Of a stretch of DNA of 64,000 bases, positions 26,417 through 36,352 are shown piece by piece (the first letter of the stretch is position 1; each line of letters begins with the position of its first letter). A model generated the notes under the pieces. It ran no database searches, was not told the DNA's origin, and was given only the letters and a program-made list of their open reading frames with translations. Made by a program: the position numbers and the translations under genes. This stretch comes from Bacteroidales bacterium (GTDB lineage: Bacteria > Bacteroidota > Bacteroidia > Bacteroidales > UBA12077): NCBI GenBank assembly GCA_016342685.1, contig JAEINU010000007.1, forward strand, positions 1 through 64,000. Direction: 5' to 3'.

Positions 26417-27970
26417 ATGGCTCAAGACGATCTATTTAAGAAGCTGATAGCGCATGCAAAGGAATATGGTTTTATTTTCCAATCGAGTGAGATTTATGAT
26501 GGACTAAGTGCTGTTTATGATTATGGTCAGATGGGTGTTGAATTAAAAAACAACATTAAAAAATTTTGGTGGGATGCAATGGTGAAAATGCATGAGAATA
26601 TTGTTGGAATTGATTCTGCAATATTTATGCACCCTGAGATTTGGAACGCATCTGGACATACTAGTGCTTTTAACGATCCATTGATAGATAATAAAGATTC
26701 GAAAAAGAGATATAGAGCCGATGATTTAATTGAAGAACACATTCAAAAATATCAGTCAAAAATTAATAAAGATGTTGCTAAAGGAATTAAGAAATTTGGC
26801 GATGATTTTGATAAAGAGCAATTCTTAGAAACCAACCCAAATGTATTAAGAAACAAAGCTAAGATTGATGAAATTCAAGGTCGTTTAGTTAATGCTTTAG
26901 AAGCCGATGATTTGAATGAAATAAAACAAATCATTGTGGATTGCGAAATTGCTTGTCCTGTTTCAGGTTCAAGAAACTGGACAGATGTTCGTCAGTTTAA
27001 CTTAATGTTTGATACAAAACTTGGATCTGTAGCCGAAGGTGCAAATAAAATTTATTTGCGTCCGGAAACTGCTCAAGGTATTTTTGTTAACTATTTAAAT
27101 GTACAGAAAACTGGTCGAATGAAATTGCCTTTTGGAATTGCCCAAATTGGTAAGGCATTTCGCAACGAGATTGTTGCTCGCCAGTTTATTTTCCGTATGC
27201 GTGAGTTTGAGCAAATGGAGATGCAATTTTTTGTGAAACCAGGAACAGAAATGGAATGGTTTGAACACTGGAAAAATTTAAGAATAAGGTGGCACAAAGC
27301 AATGGGTTTGCCAGAAGAAAAGTACCGTTTTCATAAGCACGATAAGCTAGCACATTACGCAAATGCAGCTTTTGATATTGAATTTGAATTCCCATTTGGA
27401 TTTAAAGAATTAGAAGGAATTCATTCAAGAACAGATTTTGATTTATCGCAACATCAGAAATTTTCAGGGAAGAAAATTCAGTATTTCGACCCAGAATCAG
27501 GTGAAAGTTTCGTGCCATATGTTGTAGAAACATCCCTTGGTTTAGATAGAACTTTCTTAACTATTCTTTCAGCTTGTTTAAAAGATGAAGAAATCAAAAA
27601 GGAAAATGGAGATGTAGATACACGAGTAGTATTGCAAATTCCTCCAGCTCTAGCACCAATAAAATTGGCCGTTTTACCATTGGTTAAAAAAGATGGTTTG
27701 CCAGAAAAAGCTCGTGAAATAATTGATGAATTAAAATTTGATTTCACTTGTCAGTATGATGAAAAAGACTCAATAGGAAAACGGTATCGTCGTCAAGATG
27801 CTATTGGAACGCCGAACTGTATAACTATCGATCATCAAACATTAGAAGACAATACAGTTACAATTCGCGATAGAGATACAATGCTTCAGGAAAGAGTTCA
27901 AATTTCAGAACTTGCTAGTATTCTAGAAGATAAGGTGAGTATGAAGAAGTTATTAAAGAAAATCTTTTAA
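26417..27970 (+). CDS. glyS: Glycyl-tRNA synthetase, dimeric type
   Basis: This class II synthetase charges tRNA-Gly. The 517 residues correspond to the single-chain homodimeric form rather than the alpha2/beta2 GlyQS form. Visible motifs are YLRPETAQGIFVNYL, GIAQIGKAFRNEI (motif 2) and ETSLGLDRTFL (motif 3), followed by an anticodon-binding domain (APIKLAVLPLV to the C-terminus). A glycosyltransferase starts 23 bp downstream with GTG, possibly by read-through. Confidence 0.97.
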   Translation: MAQDDLFKKLIAHAKEYGFIFQSSEIYDGLSAVYDYGQMGVELKNNIKKFWWDAMVKMHENIVGIDSAIFMHPEIWNASGHTSAFNDPLIDNKDSKKRYRADDLIEEHIQKYQSKINKDVAKGIKKFGDDFDKEQFLETNPNVLRNKAKIDEIQGRLVNALEADDLNEIKQIIVDCEIACPVSGSRNWTDVRQFNLMFDTKLGSVAEGANKIYLRPETAQGIFVNYLNVQKTGRMKLPFGIAQIGKAFRNEIVARQFIFRMREFEQMEMQFFVKPGTEMEWFEHWKNLRIRWHKAMGLPEEKYRFHKHDKLAHYANAAFDIEFEFPFGFKELEGIHSRTDFDLSQHQKFSGKKIQYFDPESGESFVPYVVETSLGLDRTFLTILSACLKDEEIKKENGDVDTRVVLQIPPALAPIKLAVLPLVKKDGLPEKAREIIDELKFDFTCQYDEKDSIGKRYRRQDAIGTPNCITIDHQTLEDNTVTIRDRDTMLQERVQISELASILEDKVSMKKLLKKIF

Positions 27971-27993
27971 AAAGACATATTAATAATACCCTT

Positions 27994-29298
27994 GTGGAGC
28001 AAAAGAAAAAGGTACTAATAATTACATATTATTGGCCTCCAAGTGGAGGGGCAGGGGTTCAGCGGTGGCTGAAATTTGCTAAGTACCTTCCTGAATTTGG
28101 TATCGATCCAATTATTTATACTCCATCAAATCCAGAAAGCACGGTAGATGATTTTACTTTATTAAATGATGTTGCCGAAGATATTGAGGTTATAAAGAGA
28201 AAGATATTTGAGCCTTATTCAATCTATAAAATATTTACTTGGAAAAATCAAAGTCAAAAAGTTAATCAAGGACTTATTTCTGAGCATAAGAAAACAAGCT
28301 TATTAGAAAATATCTCAGTTTGGATGAGAGGGAATCTATTTATTCCTGATGCTAGGAAATATTGGATTAAACCATCAGTTCGATTTCTAAGTAAGTATTT
28401 AAAAGAAAATAAAATTGATGCAATAATAACAACGGGACCTCCACATAGTATGCACTTGATCGGGATGCAGCTTAAAGAAAAACTCGGTATACCTTGGGTA
28501 GCAGACTTTAGAGATCCATGGACAAAAGTAGATTATTATCATCTTTTAAAAATCGGAAAATGGGCTGATAAGAAACATAGGAAGCTTGAAAAAGAGGTTG
28601 TTTCATCTGCAAATTTAGTTTTAACTGTTAGTGAATCTTGGGCAAAAGATTTGAAAGAATTAGGAGCAGGGAACGTTAAGTTTATTACAAATGGTTATGA
28701 CAAAAAGGATTTTGAAAACCTTAAGGTAAGGATAGATGATGAATTTAGTATTGTACACATTGGAACAATACATAAAGAAAGAAATCCTAATAATTTATGG
28801 AAAGCTATAAGTCAATTATTAGATATTAATCCGGACTTTAAGCAAAAATTAAAAATTCGACTTGTTGGGAAAGTAGATTTCTCTATACTCGAAGAAATTA
28901 AAAATTATAGATTGGATTCTTACGTTGAAAGAATATCATATGTTCCTCATAATGAAATCCCTTCTCTTATGAAAAAATCAAGAGTTTTATTATTACTTAT
29001 AAGCAGGTTTGATGGTTCATCAGGAATGATTCCTGGGAAAGTTTTTGAATACCTAGCATCAGAGCGTCCAATTTTAGCACTAGGAAATTCGAAAGGAGAC
29101 ACCGCAAAATTAATAAGTCAACTAAATATTGGTGATGTTTTGGAATATGAAAATATTGATAGAATAAAAACTAGCTTGGTTGATTTATTTGAAAAATATA
29201 AAACACAAGCAGATATAAAACCTACCGTAGGAATTGAAAAATACAATAGAAGAAACTTAACTGGCGATCTTGTTGAAATTCTAAATGAAATTTGCTAG
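27994..29298 (+). CDS. GT4-like glycosyltransferase
   Basis: This is a 434-residue cytosolic or membrane-associated glycosyltransferase of GT-B fold. The N-terminus has YYWPPSGGAGVQRWLKF, typical of a Bacteroidota GT4 group; a mid block VADFRDPWTKVDYYHLL and the donor-side PGKVFEYLASERPIL follow. The start is GTG at 27994 (VEQKKKVLIITYYW), 23 bp after glyS; no better ATG exists. Together with the minus-strand genes that follow, it points to assembly of a surface polysaccharide. Donor and acceptor are unknown. Confidence 0.88.
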   Translation: MEQKKKVLIITYYWPPSGGAGVQRWLKFAKYLPEFGIDPIIYTPSNPESTVDDFTLLNDVAEDIEVIKRKIFEPYSIYKIFTWKNQSQKVNQGLISEHKKTSLLENISVWMRGNLFIPDARKYWIKPSVRFLSKYLKENKIDAIITTGPPHSMHLIGMQLKEKLGIPWVADFRDPWTKVDYYHLLKIGKWADKKHRKLEKEVVSSANLVLTVSESWAKDLKELGAGNVKFITNGYDKKDFENLKVRIDDEFSIVHIGTIHKERNPNNLWKAISQLLDINPDFKQKLKIRLVGKVDFSILEEIKNYRLDSYVERISYVPHNEIPSLMKKSRVLLLLISRFDGSSGMIPGKVFEYLASERPILALGNSKGDTAKLISQLNIGDVLEYENIDRIKTSLVDLFEKYKTQADIKPTVGIEKYNRRNLTGDLVEILNEIC

Positions 29299-29320
29299 TA
29301 ATTCTACATGCGTAGAATTA
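29299..29320. terminator. Possible hairpin terminator between convergent genes
   Basis: TAATTCTAC (29299-29307) pairs with GTAGAATTA (29312-29320) around a 4-base loop, in the 26 bp gap between the convergent glycosyltransferase and flippase genes. There is no strong T run, so it is a weak call. Confidence 0.4.
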
Positions 29321-29324
29321 ATTC

Positions 29325-30788
29325 TTAAAGCCTTCTTAATAACTTATCTCTAAATTCTTTTAATCTTTCTAATTCGATTTTTTCATAAAATCTAAAAAGG
29401 AAAAGTATAAATGGGAATAATACAAGTAGACCTAGTTTTAATGCGACTTTTAATGTAAAGTTAAAATTGAAGAACAACAGCGATATACAATATAATGCAA
29501 TTCCAGTACCTAATAGAATGATTAGTTTCTTAATTTCATACTTCACTTTATACAAACGATTGGAATATTTATAAAAGGCTATTGTCATTATAAACCAAGA
29601 AAAAACGGTGGCTATTGCCGCTCCATATATTCCCATTTGAGGTATGAGGATAAAGTTGAGTGCCAAGTTAATTAAAGCAGCAAGTAAAACGATTATTGCG
29701 TTATACTTTGTTTTCTTCACAAAGTGTAATCCTAGGGAAAAGACATACTGAATTCCTTTAAAAATAAAAGCAAGGGATATAAAAGGAACTATTGTATATG
29801 CAATATTATATTCTACATTTTTTGAGAATAATGTAATAATTTCTTCAGAAAATAGAGATATCGAAAGTCCTGTAATAACTAAAATAAGAGTATAATAAGT
29901 CAAGGTTTTTGAAAAGAAACGCTGAGCATCAGGTTTGTCGAAATTTTTGTAAGCTATTGGAAGAAATCCGGTTTGAAAGGATTGAATAATAAATACATTC
30001 AAAACGCTAGCAATTTTATAACCAAGAGAATATATCCCTACACTGGAATAATCTAAAAAGTGTTTTATTATGTATCTATCTCCCATGGTTAACAACATCA
30101 TTGACATAGTTGAAAATATTAGGGGGAATCCGTACTTCAACATTTCTTTTAATTCATTAAAGTAGAAATGCCATACTATATTTTTTAAAAGAGTGGGAAT
30201 TGTTAGAATTGTAAATAAGACATTTCCAATAAGAATGCTTAATAAGACTCCTTTAATACCAAGATTAAGGTATTTAATAAAATATATATTAAAAGAAAGA
30301 ACGGTTAGAATCTTAATTATAGATAAGGATATATATAACTTAGGTTTTTCCTTAAAACGTATCAAATTTAAGGCAATTAGATTTAATATTTCGAAGGATG
30401 CAGATACTATTAGAATTTGAAAATAAGAAGTGTAATGAGCAGAATTAAAGAATAGTGTTGAAAAAGACTTTGAAAATGGGAAAAGAATGAGATTTAAAAA
30501 AATTACTATAATAAAAGAACTTACTAAAGTTGTAAAAACAATTGATTTTATTCTGTATTTAGATTTTTCATCTGAACACCAACGAACCATGGTTGTTGAA
30601 AGACTTAAACTAAAAATGGTTACAAAAATAGTACTGGTAATTTCAAGTATGGCAAGAGTACCATACTCTCCAGTACTTAGGAAATTGGTATATAAAGGAA
30701 GAAGTATAAATCCTATTAATTTAGAACTTATATTTCCTAAGCTATATATAAATGTATGCTTAAAAGTAGTTTTTAGCTTGTTTAGCAT
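29325..30788 (-). CDS. Polysaccharide flippase, Wzx/MATE-like family
   Basis: This 487-residue integral membrane protein has about 14 hydrophobic segments. The N-terminal KHTFIYSLGNISSKLIGFILLPLYT is typical of oligosaccharide flippases that move lipid-linked repeat units across the inner membrane. Further family-like patches are TGEYGTLAILE and SVGIYSLGYKIASVLN. It belongs with the adjacent glycosyltransferase and methyltransferase genes of a polysaccharide cluster. The gene symbol wzx is not assigned because the substrate is unknown. Confidence 0.88.
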   Translation of the reverse strand: MLNKLKTTFKHTFIYSLGNISSKLIGFILLPLYTNFLSTGEYGTLAILEITSTIFVTIFSLSLSTTMVRWCSDEKSKYRIKSIVFTTLVSSFIIVIFLNLILFPFSKSFSTLFFNSAHYTSYFQILIVSASFEILNLIALNLIRFKEKPKLYISLSIIKILTVLSFNIYFIKYLNLGIKGVLLSILIGNVLFTILTIPTLLKNIVWHFYFNELKEMLKYGFPLIFSTMSMMLLTMGDRYIIKHFLDYSSVGIYSLGYKIASVLNVFIIQSFQTGFLPIAYKNFDKPDAQRFFSKTLTYYTLILVITGLSISLFSEEIITLFSKNVEYNIAYTIVPFISLAFIFKGIQYVFSLGLHFVKKTKYNAIIVLLAALINLALNFILIPQMGIYGAAIATVFSWFIMTIAFYKYSNRLYKVKYEIKKLIILLGTGIALYCISLLFFNFNFTLKVALKLGLLVLFPFILFLFRFYEKIELERLKEFRDKLLRRL

Positions 30789-30844
30789 TTAGCTTTTTTA
30801 AAAAAGGGACGTTAACACTTTCAATTTTCAAGATATTTTGGCAC

Positions 30845-31360
30845 TTATTTTCTAACGCAATGAACAATATAATATCTTGCTGTGAATTTTCTTAAAATTG
30901 GTCTAATGCCTATTTTGTTTGTTGGATTAGTCCATTTTTCGCTTTTAATTATCTTCCATCCGGTTTTATCAAGGAGCAAATTAAATTGTTTTTCTTCAAA
31001 TTCGTGAAAATGTTTATCCCAATCATCCTTTCCCCAATACGCCCCAGCAAACCATAGTTTTAATGGAATAGAAGCAATTAGCTCTTTAGCTTTTATTGAT
31101 TTTAGAATATTAAAAGGGCAGAACATATGCTCAAAAATCTCAAAAGCAGTTACTAAGTCAAATTGATCATCTTTGGCAACGTCAAAATTAATATCAAGAT
31201 CTTCACCTTTAGTATTAGTTATATTGTAATTATTTTCTTGCATTAATTCTGAGAATCTGTTTTTAGTTCCTAAATCAAGGATGTTATATTCTTTAGAAAC
31301 GCAATTATTCAAAAAGTTCAAAGTTTTATTATATCTCAGTGTGAGAGCTTTTTCGTACAT
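30845..31360 (-). CDS. Class I SAM-dependent methyltransferase
   Basis: This is a 171-residue protein, short for the family. The SAM-binding motif I appears as YNILDLGTKNRF (about 26-37), followed by GEDLDINFDVAKDDQFDLVTAFEIFEHM (motif II/III region; the EIFEH pattern is common in sugar or lipid methyltransferases). It lies between a flippase and a glycosyltransferase on the same strand. It may methylate a glycan or its lipid carrier, which is inference from context. Confidence 0.82.
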   Translation of the reverse strand: MYEKALTLRYNKTLNFLNNCVSKEYNILDLGTKNRFSELMQENNYNITNTKGEDLDINFDVAKDDQFDLVTAFEIFEHMFCPFNILKSIKAKELIASIPLKLWFAGAYWGKDDWDKHFHEFEEKQFNLLLDKTGWKIIKSEKWTNPTNKIGIRPILRKFTARYYIVHCVRK

Positions 31361-31409
31361 GTTTTATTCTTTTTATTATTAACAGTTGTAATTTTTTACT
31401 AAAATATTA

Positions 31410-32579
31410 TTAATTTATTTCATCATATAGTTTTAATAGTTCCTGAGAGTCAACACCCCAGTTGTATTTTGTTTTTATAAGACCTGATCCATACTGCAAA
31501 TCTACAGTATTGTTTTTGTTTTTTAGTAATTCGAAAAAGGCTCTCTTAAAATCCTCAGGAGAATTGTGGATATAAGAAATTCCACTTTTTGTTTCATTAA
31601 TCATTCTTTCTAAAGAATCACAATTGCTTGTTAAGATTGGTTTTTTTGCATAAATGTATTGATACAACTTATTCGGAGAGGAACAATCTGTTTGCTCCGA
31701 TTTTAAATGAGGTATTAAAGCTATATCAGATTGACCTAGTTCTTTTGATATCTCTTCTAAATTTTTCCACCCTAGAAATTCAACCTGCTTATTTAGATTT
31801 AAGTTTTTAACAAGTTCTTCTAGAATTCTCTGGTAACTTCCTTTTCCAATTATCTTCAAACGAACATTCCCTTTTTCTTTTAAAATAAGTGGTAAAGCTT
31901 TAATTACAACTTGCAAGCCCCTATGTATATTTATTCCCCCAGCATAAAAAAGAGTTGTAAAATCTTGATTAGGTTCTTCATTATATAAAGGGAAATCTTT
32001 AGAACTTATCGTATTAGAAACTACATAAATATTTTTCTCTTCGTTTAATAATTTTGATATTCTATTTCTCATTTCATCTACAACCGTAATAATAGAATTG
32101 GCATATTGCAATATTGATTGTTCGTATTTTCTCCATTGCTTATTTGAGGATAATATCTTTCCTAAAAAGGTATTGGTATGAATAGCAGTCTCTAATGATG
32201 CTGGCCAATTTTCATGTAAATCAACAACTAAAGGAATATTGTATTTGTTTTTAATAAATGCTCCAACTTTTGCTAAAGGTAGATCATGTATGTGAATAGC
32301 ATCAATTTGTTCTTTTTGAAGGATATCTGTAAGAAACCTTTTCCAAAACCTAAAATAAAAAGGTAGTTTAAGAGCTGCAACACTTGACTTGTATGTAAGT
32401 TTTGAGATTTTTCTTCGATATATTTTATAATGATCTCTTTCCTCCAGTATTTCTTTATTTTCTTTATAACTATAACAAGAAATTATCACTTCGTGATTAT
32501 TTTGAGTTAAGGTCTCAATTTCCTTTTCAACACGATGATCTGGAGGAAAGTTATGGTCTAATACCATTAAAATCTTCAT
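31410..32579 (-). CDS. GT4 family glycosyltransferase
   Basis: This is a 389-residue GT-B glycosyltransferase. The N-terminal DHNFPPDHRVEKEIETL is a common opening of GT4 proteins. The IHIHDLPLAKVGA block and the donor site (FLGWKNLEEISKELGQSDIALIPH, then SPNKLYQYIYAKKPIL) follow. It is the first gene of the minus-strand polysaccharide run (GT4, methyltransferase, flippase) and is divergent from the YfhO-like gene. Confidence 0.88.
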   Translation of the reverse strand: MKILMVLDHNFPPDHRVEKEIETLTQNNHEVIISCYSYKENKEILEERDHYKIYRRKISKLTYKSSVAALKLPFYFRFWKRFLTDILQKEQIDAIHIHDLPLAKVGAFIKNKYNIPLVVDLHENWPASLETAIHTNTFLGKILSSNKQWRKYEQSILQYANSIITVVDEMRNRISKLLNEEKNIYVVSNTISSKDFPLYNEEPNQDFTTLFYAGGINIHRGLQVVIKALPLILKEKGNVRLKIIGKGSYQRILEELVKNLNLNKQVEFLGWKNLEEISKELGQSDIALIPHLKSEQTDCSSPNKLYQYIYAKKPILTSNCDSLERMINETKSGISYIHNSPEDFKRAFFELLKNKNNTVDLQYGSGLIKTKYNWGVDSQELLKLYDEIN

Positions 32580-32671
32580 ACAAATTTTAGGTTTAAAATA
32601 TATTCAAAACTATCATTAATGTTAAGTTTTGAATATATTTGGTAATTATTTAGATTTTAACTCTCAAAATT

Positions 32672-35101
32672 ATGAAAAATAAATTAATAAAAACTTTTAT
32701 ACCACACGTAGTAGCAATAATAGTGTTTTTAATAATTTCTATAGCATACTTTAGTCCAATGCTGGAAGGTAAAAAGCTTATTCAAGGTGATTATGTTCAT
32801 TTTCAGGGAATGTCGAAGGAGATTATGGATTTTGAAGAACAAGGGGTTGAATCTCAATGGACAAATAGTATGTTTGGTGGCATGCCTGCGTATTTAATTA
32901 AGAGTGCTAACAATTCTTTAGTAAAGCAAATTCATAAAGTTTTTACTATTGATAATTACCGACCTGTTGCCTTCACATTTATATACTTGGTTGGGTTTTA
33001 TATTGCTTTATTATTATTTGGTGTCAATCCATGGTTAAGTTTAATAGGAGCAATTGTCTTTGCTTTTTCATCTTATAATTTCATTATTATTGCTGCTGGG
33101 CATAATACTAAAGCTTTTGCAATTGGTTATATGGCTCCAATTATTGCAGGGATATATGCAACATTTAAAGGTCGTTATTTATTAGGAGCTGCAGCAACTG
33201 GTATGTTTCTCGCATTACAGATTTATGTAAATCACTTACAAATAACGTATTATACATTGTTAGTTGTTTTGGTTTTTGGTATTATAGAGTTAATTTTTAC
33301 AATAAAGAGCAAAAAATATAATAGCTTTCTTAAAGCTACAGGAATCCTATTAATAGTTTCAATTATCGCATTTTCAAGTAGTTTTGGAAAAATGTGGTCC
33401 ACTTATGAATATGGGAAGTATTCAATACGAGGAAAATCAGAACTTACAAATGATCAGGGAAATAAAACTTCAGGATTAGATAAAGATTATGCAACAGCTT
33501 GGAGTTATGGAATTAGCGAAACTTTAACTGTTCTTATTCCAAATTTTAAAGGGGGGGCATCAGGAGTAGCATTAAGTGAAAAATCTGCATCATATGATTT
33601 TTTTAAAAAAATGCAAGGACCACAATATGCAAAGCAAGTTATAAAACAAATGCCAATGTATTGGGGTAGCATGCCATTTACTAGTGGTCCTTTTTATTTT
33701 GGTGCGATAGTTATTTTCTTTTTCGTAATAGGAATATTCATACTTGATCCAAAATTGAAATGGTGGTTATTAATTACAACTGGATTATCTGTGGCATTGG
33801 CATGGGGACATAATTTTAATTTCTTAACAGATTTGTTTTTAGATTACTTCCCTGGTTATAACAAATTCCGAGTAGTTTCAACAACTCTTGTTATAGCACA
33901 ATTCACAGTTCCTTTAATGGCTATTTTGGCTTTAAAGAAAATTTTTGATGAATCTGTTGAAAAACAAAAAGTGGAAAAGGCATTTAAAAATTCCTTATAC
34001 ATTGTTGGAGGTATTGCTTTATTCTTTTCAATATTACCTGGAGCTCTGTTTGATTTTGCAGCTCAATCTGATCAAAGTTATATCGCTCAGGGTGGACAAG
34101 CTTTTGTTGATGCTCTTCGCGAAGATCGAAAGATGATGTTGCGAAATGACGCATTCAGATCATTAGTGTTTATTTTATTATCAGCAGGTATTGTTTTTGC
34201 ATTTATAAAAGGAAAACTGAAACTAAATTATGCTTTAGGATTATTGTTAATATTTGTTTTAATAGATATGTGGTCTGTTGACAAAAGATACTTAAACGAC
34301 AATAATTTTGTAAGTAAACGCAAAGCAAAAGAGTCATTCCAAATGACACAAGCTGATAAATATATTCTTCAGGATAAAGATCCTGATTTCAGGGTGTTGA
34401 ATGTGTCAGTTGATCCTTTTAATAATTCTAGCACATCATACTTTCATAAATCTATTGGTGGTTATCACGGAGCAAAAATGAGAAGGTATCAAGAATTAAT
34501 TGAGCATCAAATTTCCAAGAATAATATGGGGGTTTTAAATATGCTCAACACAAAATACTTTATTGTCCCTGATAATAACAGACAACCCGTTGCTCAATAT
34601 AACCCTGAAGCCTTGGGGAATGCATGGTTTGTAAGTGAATATAGAATAGTTCCAAATGCAGATGCTGAAATGGCATCCTTAGATGATTTTAATCCAGGAA
34701 ATGAAGCAATAATTGACCAAAGATTCGAAGATTTTGTAGCCGGTAAAGAGTTTATGAAAGATACTGTGTCGAGTATTAAACTGGAAACATATATACCAAA
34801 TCATTTAACCTATATTGCTAATTGTTCTCATGAGGAATTAGCAGTGTTTTCTGAGATATATTACCCAAAAGGATGGAATGCTTTTATCGATGGTAATCCT
34901 GTTGATCATTTTAGAGCAAATTACGTTTTAAGAGCATTGGTAATTCCAGAAGGGAATCATACGATTGAGTTTAAATTTGAACCTAAGTCGTATTATTTAG
35001 GGAGTAAAATTTCGTACGCAAGTTCTGTAATATTGCTTTTGTTTTTGTTTTTTGCTTTCGGAAAAGAGATTTATGTTTATTTTAAAGAAAATAAAGAATA
35101 G
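32672..35101 (+). CDS. YfhO family membrane protein
   Basis: This 809-residue protein has about 12 membrane segments and a soluble C-terminal beta domain (about 590-775). The first segment is followed by EGKKLIQGDYVHFQG and NSMFGGMPAYLI, the typical luminal loop with acidic residues seen in the YfhO/GT-C group. The family is implicated in transferring sugars from lipid carriers to cell-wall or lipid acceptors; in this organism the substrate is unknown. A separate DUF2723 GT-C-like protein is at 47520, so the window holds two such enzymes. Confidence 0.88.
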   Translation: MKNKLIKTFIPHVVAIIVFLIISIAYFSPMLEGKKLIQGDYVHFQGMSKEIMDFEEQGVESQWTNSMFGGMPAYLIKSANNSLVKQIHKVFTIDNYRPVAFTFIYLVGFYIALLLFGVNPWLSLIGAIVFAFSSYNFIIIAAGHNTKAFAIGYMAPIIAGIYATFKGRYLLGAAATGMFLALQIYVNHLQITYYTLLVVLVFGIIELIFTIKSKKYNSFLKATGILLIVSIIAFSSSFGKMWSTYEYGKYSIRGKSELTNDQGNKTSGLDKDYATAWSYGISETLTVLIPNFKGGASGVALSEKSASYDFFKKMQGPQYAKQVIKQMPMYWGSMPFTSGPFYFGAIVIFFFVIGIFILDPKLKWWLLITTGLSVALAWGHNFNFLTDLFLDYFPGYNKFRVVSTTLVIAQFTVPLMAILALKKIFDESVEKQKVEKAFKNSLYIVGGIALFFSILPGALFDFAAQSDQSYIAQGGQAFVDALREDRKMMLRNDAFRSLVFILLSAGIVFAFIKGKLKLNYALGLLLIFVLIDMWSVDKRYLNDNNFVSKRKAKESFQMTQADKYILQDKDPDFRVLNVSVDPFNNSSTSYFHKSIGGYHGAKMRRYQELIEHQISKNNMGVLNMLNTKYFIVPDNNRQPVAQYNPEALGNAWFVSEYRIVPNADAEMASLDDFNPGNEAIIDQRFEDFVAGKEFMKDTVSSIKLETYIPNHLTYIANCSHEELAVFSEIYYPKGWNAFIDGNPVDHFRANYVLRALVIPEGNHTIEFKFEPKSYYLGSKISYASSVILLLFLFFAFGKEIYVYFKENKE

Positions 35102-35148
35102 AACTAATCGTTATCCAAATACTTAAGAAATAAAATCAGATAAATTTG

Positions 35149-35157
35149 TATCTTTGC
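35149..35157 (+). promoter_or_regulatory. Putative -7 element of the ftsX operon
   Basis: TATCTTTGC is a perfect TAnnTTTGC match placed 16 bases before the ftsX ATG. The -33 element is weak. Confidence 0.45.
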
Positions 35158-35173
35158 ACGATTATAAAAAAAC

Positions 35174-36052
35174 ATGAGTAAAAAAGAAACTAACATTACT
35201 AAACGCAGATTAAGAAGTTCTTATATTACTTCAATCATCAGCATTTCATTGGTTTTATTCCTATTAGGAATGTTGGGTTTATTGGTTTTAAATGCAAAAA
35301 GACTTTCCGATTACGTAAAGGAGAATATAGGTTTCTCCGTAATTCTTAAAGAAAATGTGAAGGAAGTTGATGTTATTCTATTGCAGAAGAGCTTGGATGC
35401 ATCAGAGTTTGTAAAATCAACAAAATATATTACAAAGGAAGAGGCTGCTGAAGAGTTGCAAGAAGATTTAGGCGAAGATTTTGTTGAGTTCCTCGGATTT
35501 AATCCTTTACTAGCGTCTATAGAAGTGAAGTTATATGCTGGTTATGCAAATACTGATAGCATTAAGGTTATTGAGCAAAACTTCAAACAATACGAACAAA
35601 TTAAGGAGGTCTTTTACCAAAAATCTTTGGTTAGTTTAGTTAACGAAAATATCCAAAAAATAAGTCTTATTATTTTGGTATTTAGTGGATTGTTATTTCT
35701 TGTGGCAATAACACTAATAAATTCAACTATAAGATTGTCAGTATATTCGAAGAGGTTTATTATTAACACAATGCAATTGGTTGGAGCAACTCGAGGTTTT
35801 GTTCGGAGGCCGTTCCTTTATAAAAGTGCAGGAAATGGAATTTTTGCAGCTCTAATAGCCATCGGACTTTTAGTAGGCGTATTGTATTTGGCACAGCAAG
35901 AATTTAAAGAAATAATCAGTTTTCAGGATGTAGAAATAATAGGTGTTTTATTTCTAGGTGTGCTATTAATAGGAATTGTAATTAACTGGATATCTACCTT
36001 CTTAGCAGTGTCAAAGTATTTGAAAATGAAAGTTGATAAATTATATTATTAA
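35174..36052 (+). CDS. ftsX: Cell division protein FtsX
   Basis: FtsX is the membrane subunit of the FtsEX complex that activates periplasmic peptidoglycan hydrolases during division. The 292 residues show a cytoplasmic N-terminus, TM1 (about 20-40), a periplasmic loop with KYITKEEAAEELQEDLGEDF, then three more segments typical of FtsX/MacB permeases, with MQLVGATRGFVRRPF before the third. The family start is the ATG at 35174. It opens the operon ftsX-DUF3098-uppP-truB; ftsE is not adjacent. Confidence 0.93.
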   Translation: MSKKETNITKRRLRSSYITSIISISLVLFLLGMLGLLVLNAKRLSDYVKENIGFSVILKENVKEVDVILLQKSLDASEFVKSTKYITKEEAAEELQEDLGEDFVEFLGFNPLLASIEVKLYAGYANTDSIKVIEQNFKQYEQIKEVFYQKSLVSLVNENIQKISLIILVFSGLLFLVAITLINSTIRLSVYSKRFIINTMQLVGATRGFVRRPFLYKSAGNGIFAALIAIGLLVGVLYLAQQEFKEIISFQDVEIIGVLFLGVLLIGIVINWISTFLAVSKYLKMKVDKLYY

Positions 36053-36069
36053 TTAAAAATATTGATCTG

Positions 36070-36330
36070 ATGTCAAAAAGTAACAACCCGAATGAAAAAA
36101 ATGTTGAATTTGCTCTTAGTCGAGAAAATTACAAGCTTTTACTAATCGGATTTGTAATTATAGTTATAGGTTTTCTATTAATGATAGGAGGGAAAGCAGA
36201 CTCTCCAGAAGAGTTTAACGAAGCTGTATTTAGTTTTAGAAGAATTACATTAGCTCCAATTATTGTATTATTTGGTTTCATCTTTGAAATCTATGCAATA
36301 ATGAAAAAGCCTAAAGAAACCGAAGAATAA
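36070..36330 (+). CDS. DUF3098 family small membrane protein
   Basis: This 86-residue protein has two membrane segments (about 17-39 and 56-77) separated by a short loop GGKADSPEEFNEAVFSFRRITLAP, the signature of DUF3098. It sits 17 bp after ftsX and 22 bp before uppP, a gene order I know to be conserved in Bacteroidota. The function is unknown; a link to division or envelope synthesis is inferred from context. Confidence 0.88.
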   Translation: MSKSNNPNEKNVEFALSRENYKLLLIGFVIIVIGFLLMIGGKADSPEEFNEAVFSFRRITLAPIIVLFGFIFEIYAIMKKPKETEE

Positions 36331-36352
36331 AAATCTCAAAAGTAATCGTTAA

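Noticed and set aside
28000-32580. Complete capsule or O-antigen operon
   Set aside because: Only two glycosyltransferases, a flippase and a methyltransferase are present, on both strands; no sugar-nucleotide synthesis genes are here, so it is part of a scattered set.
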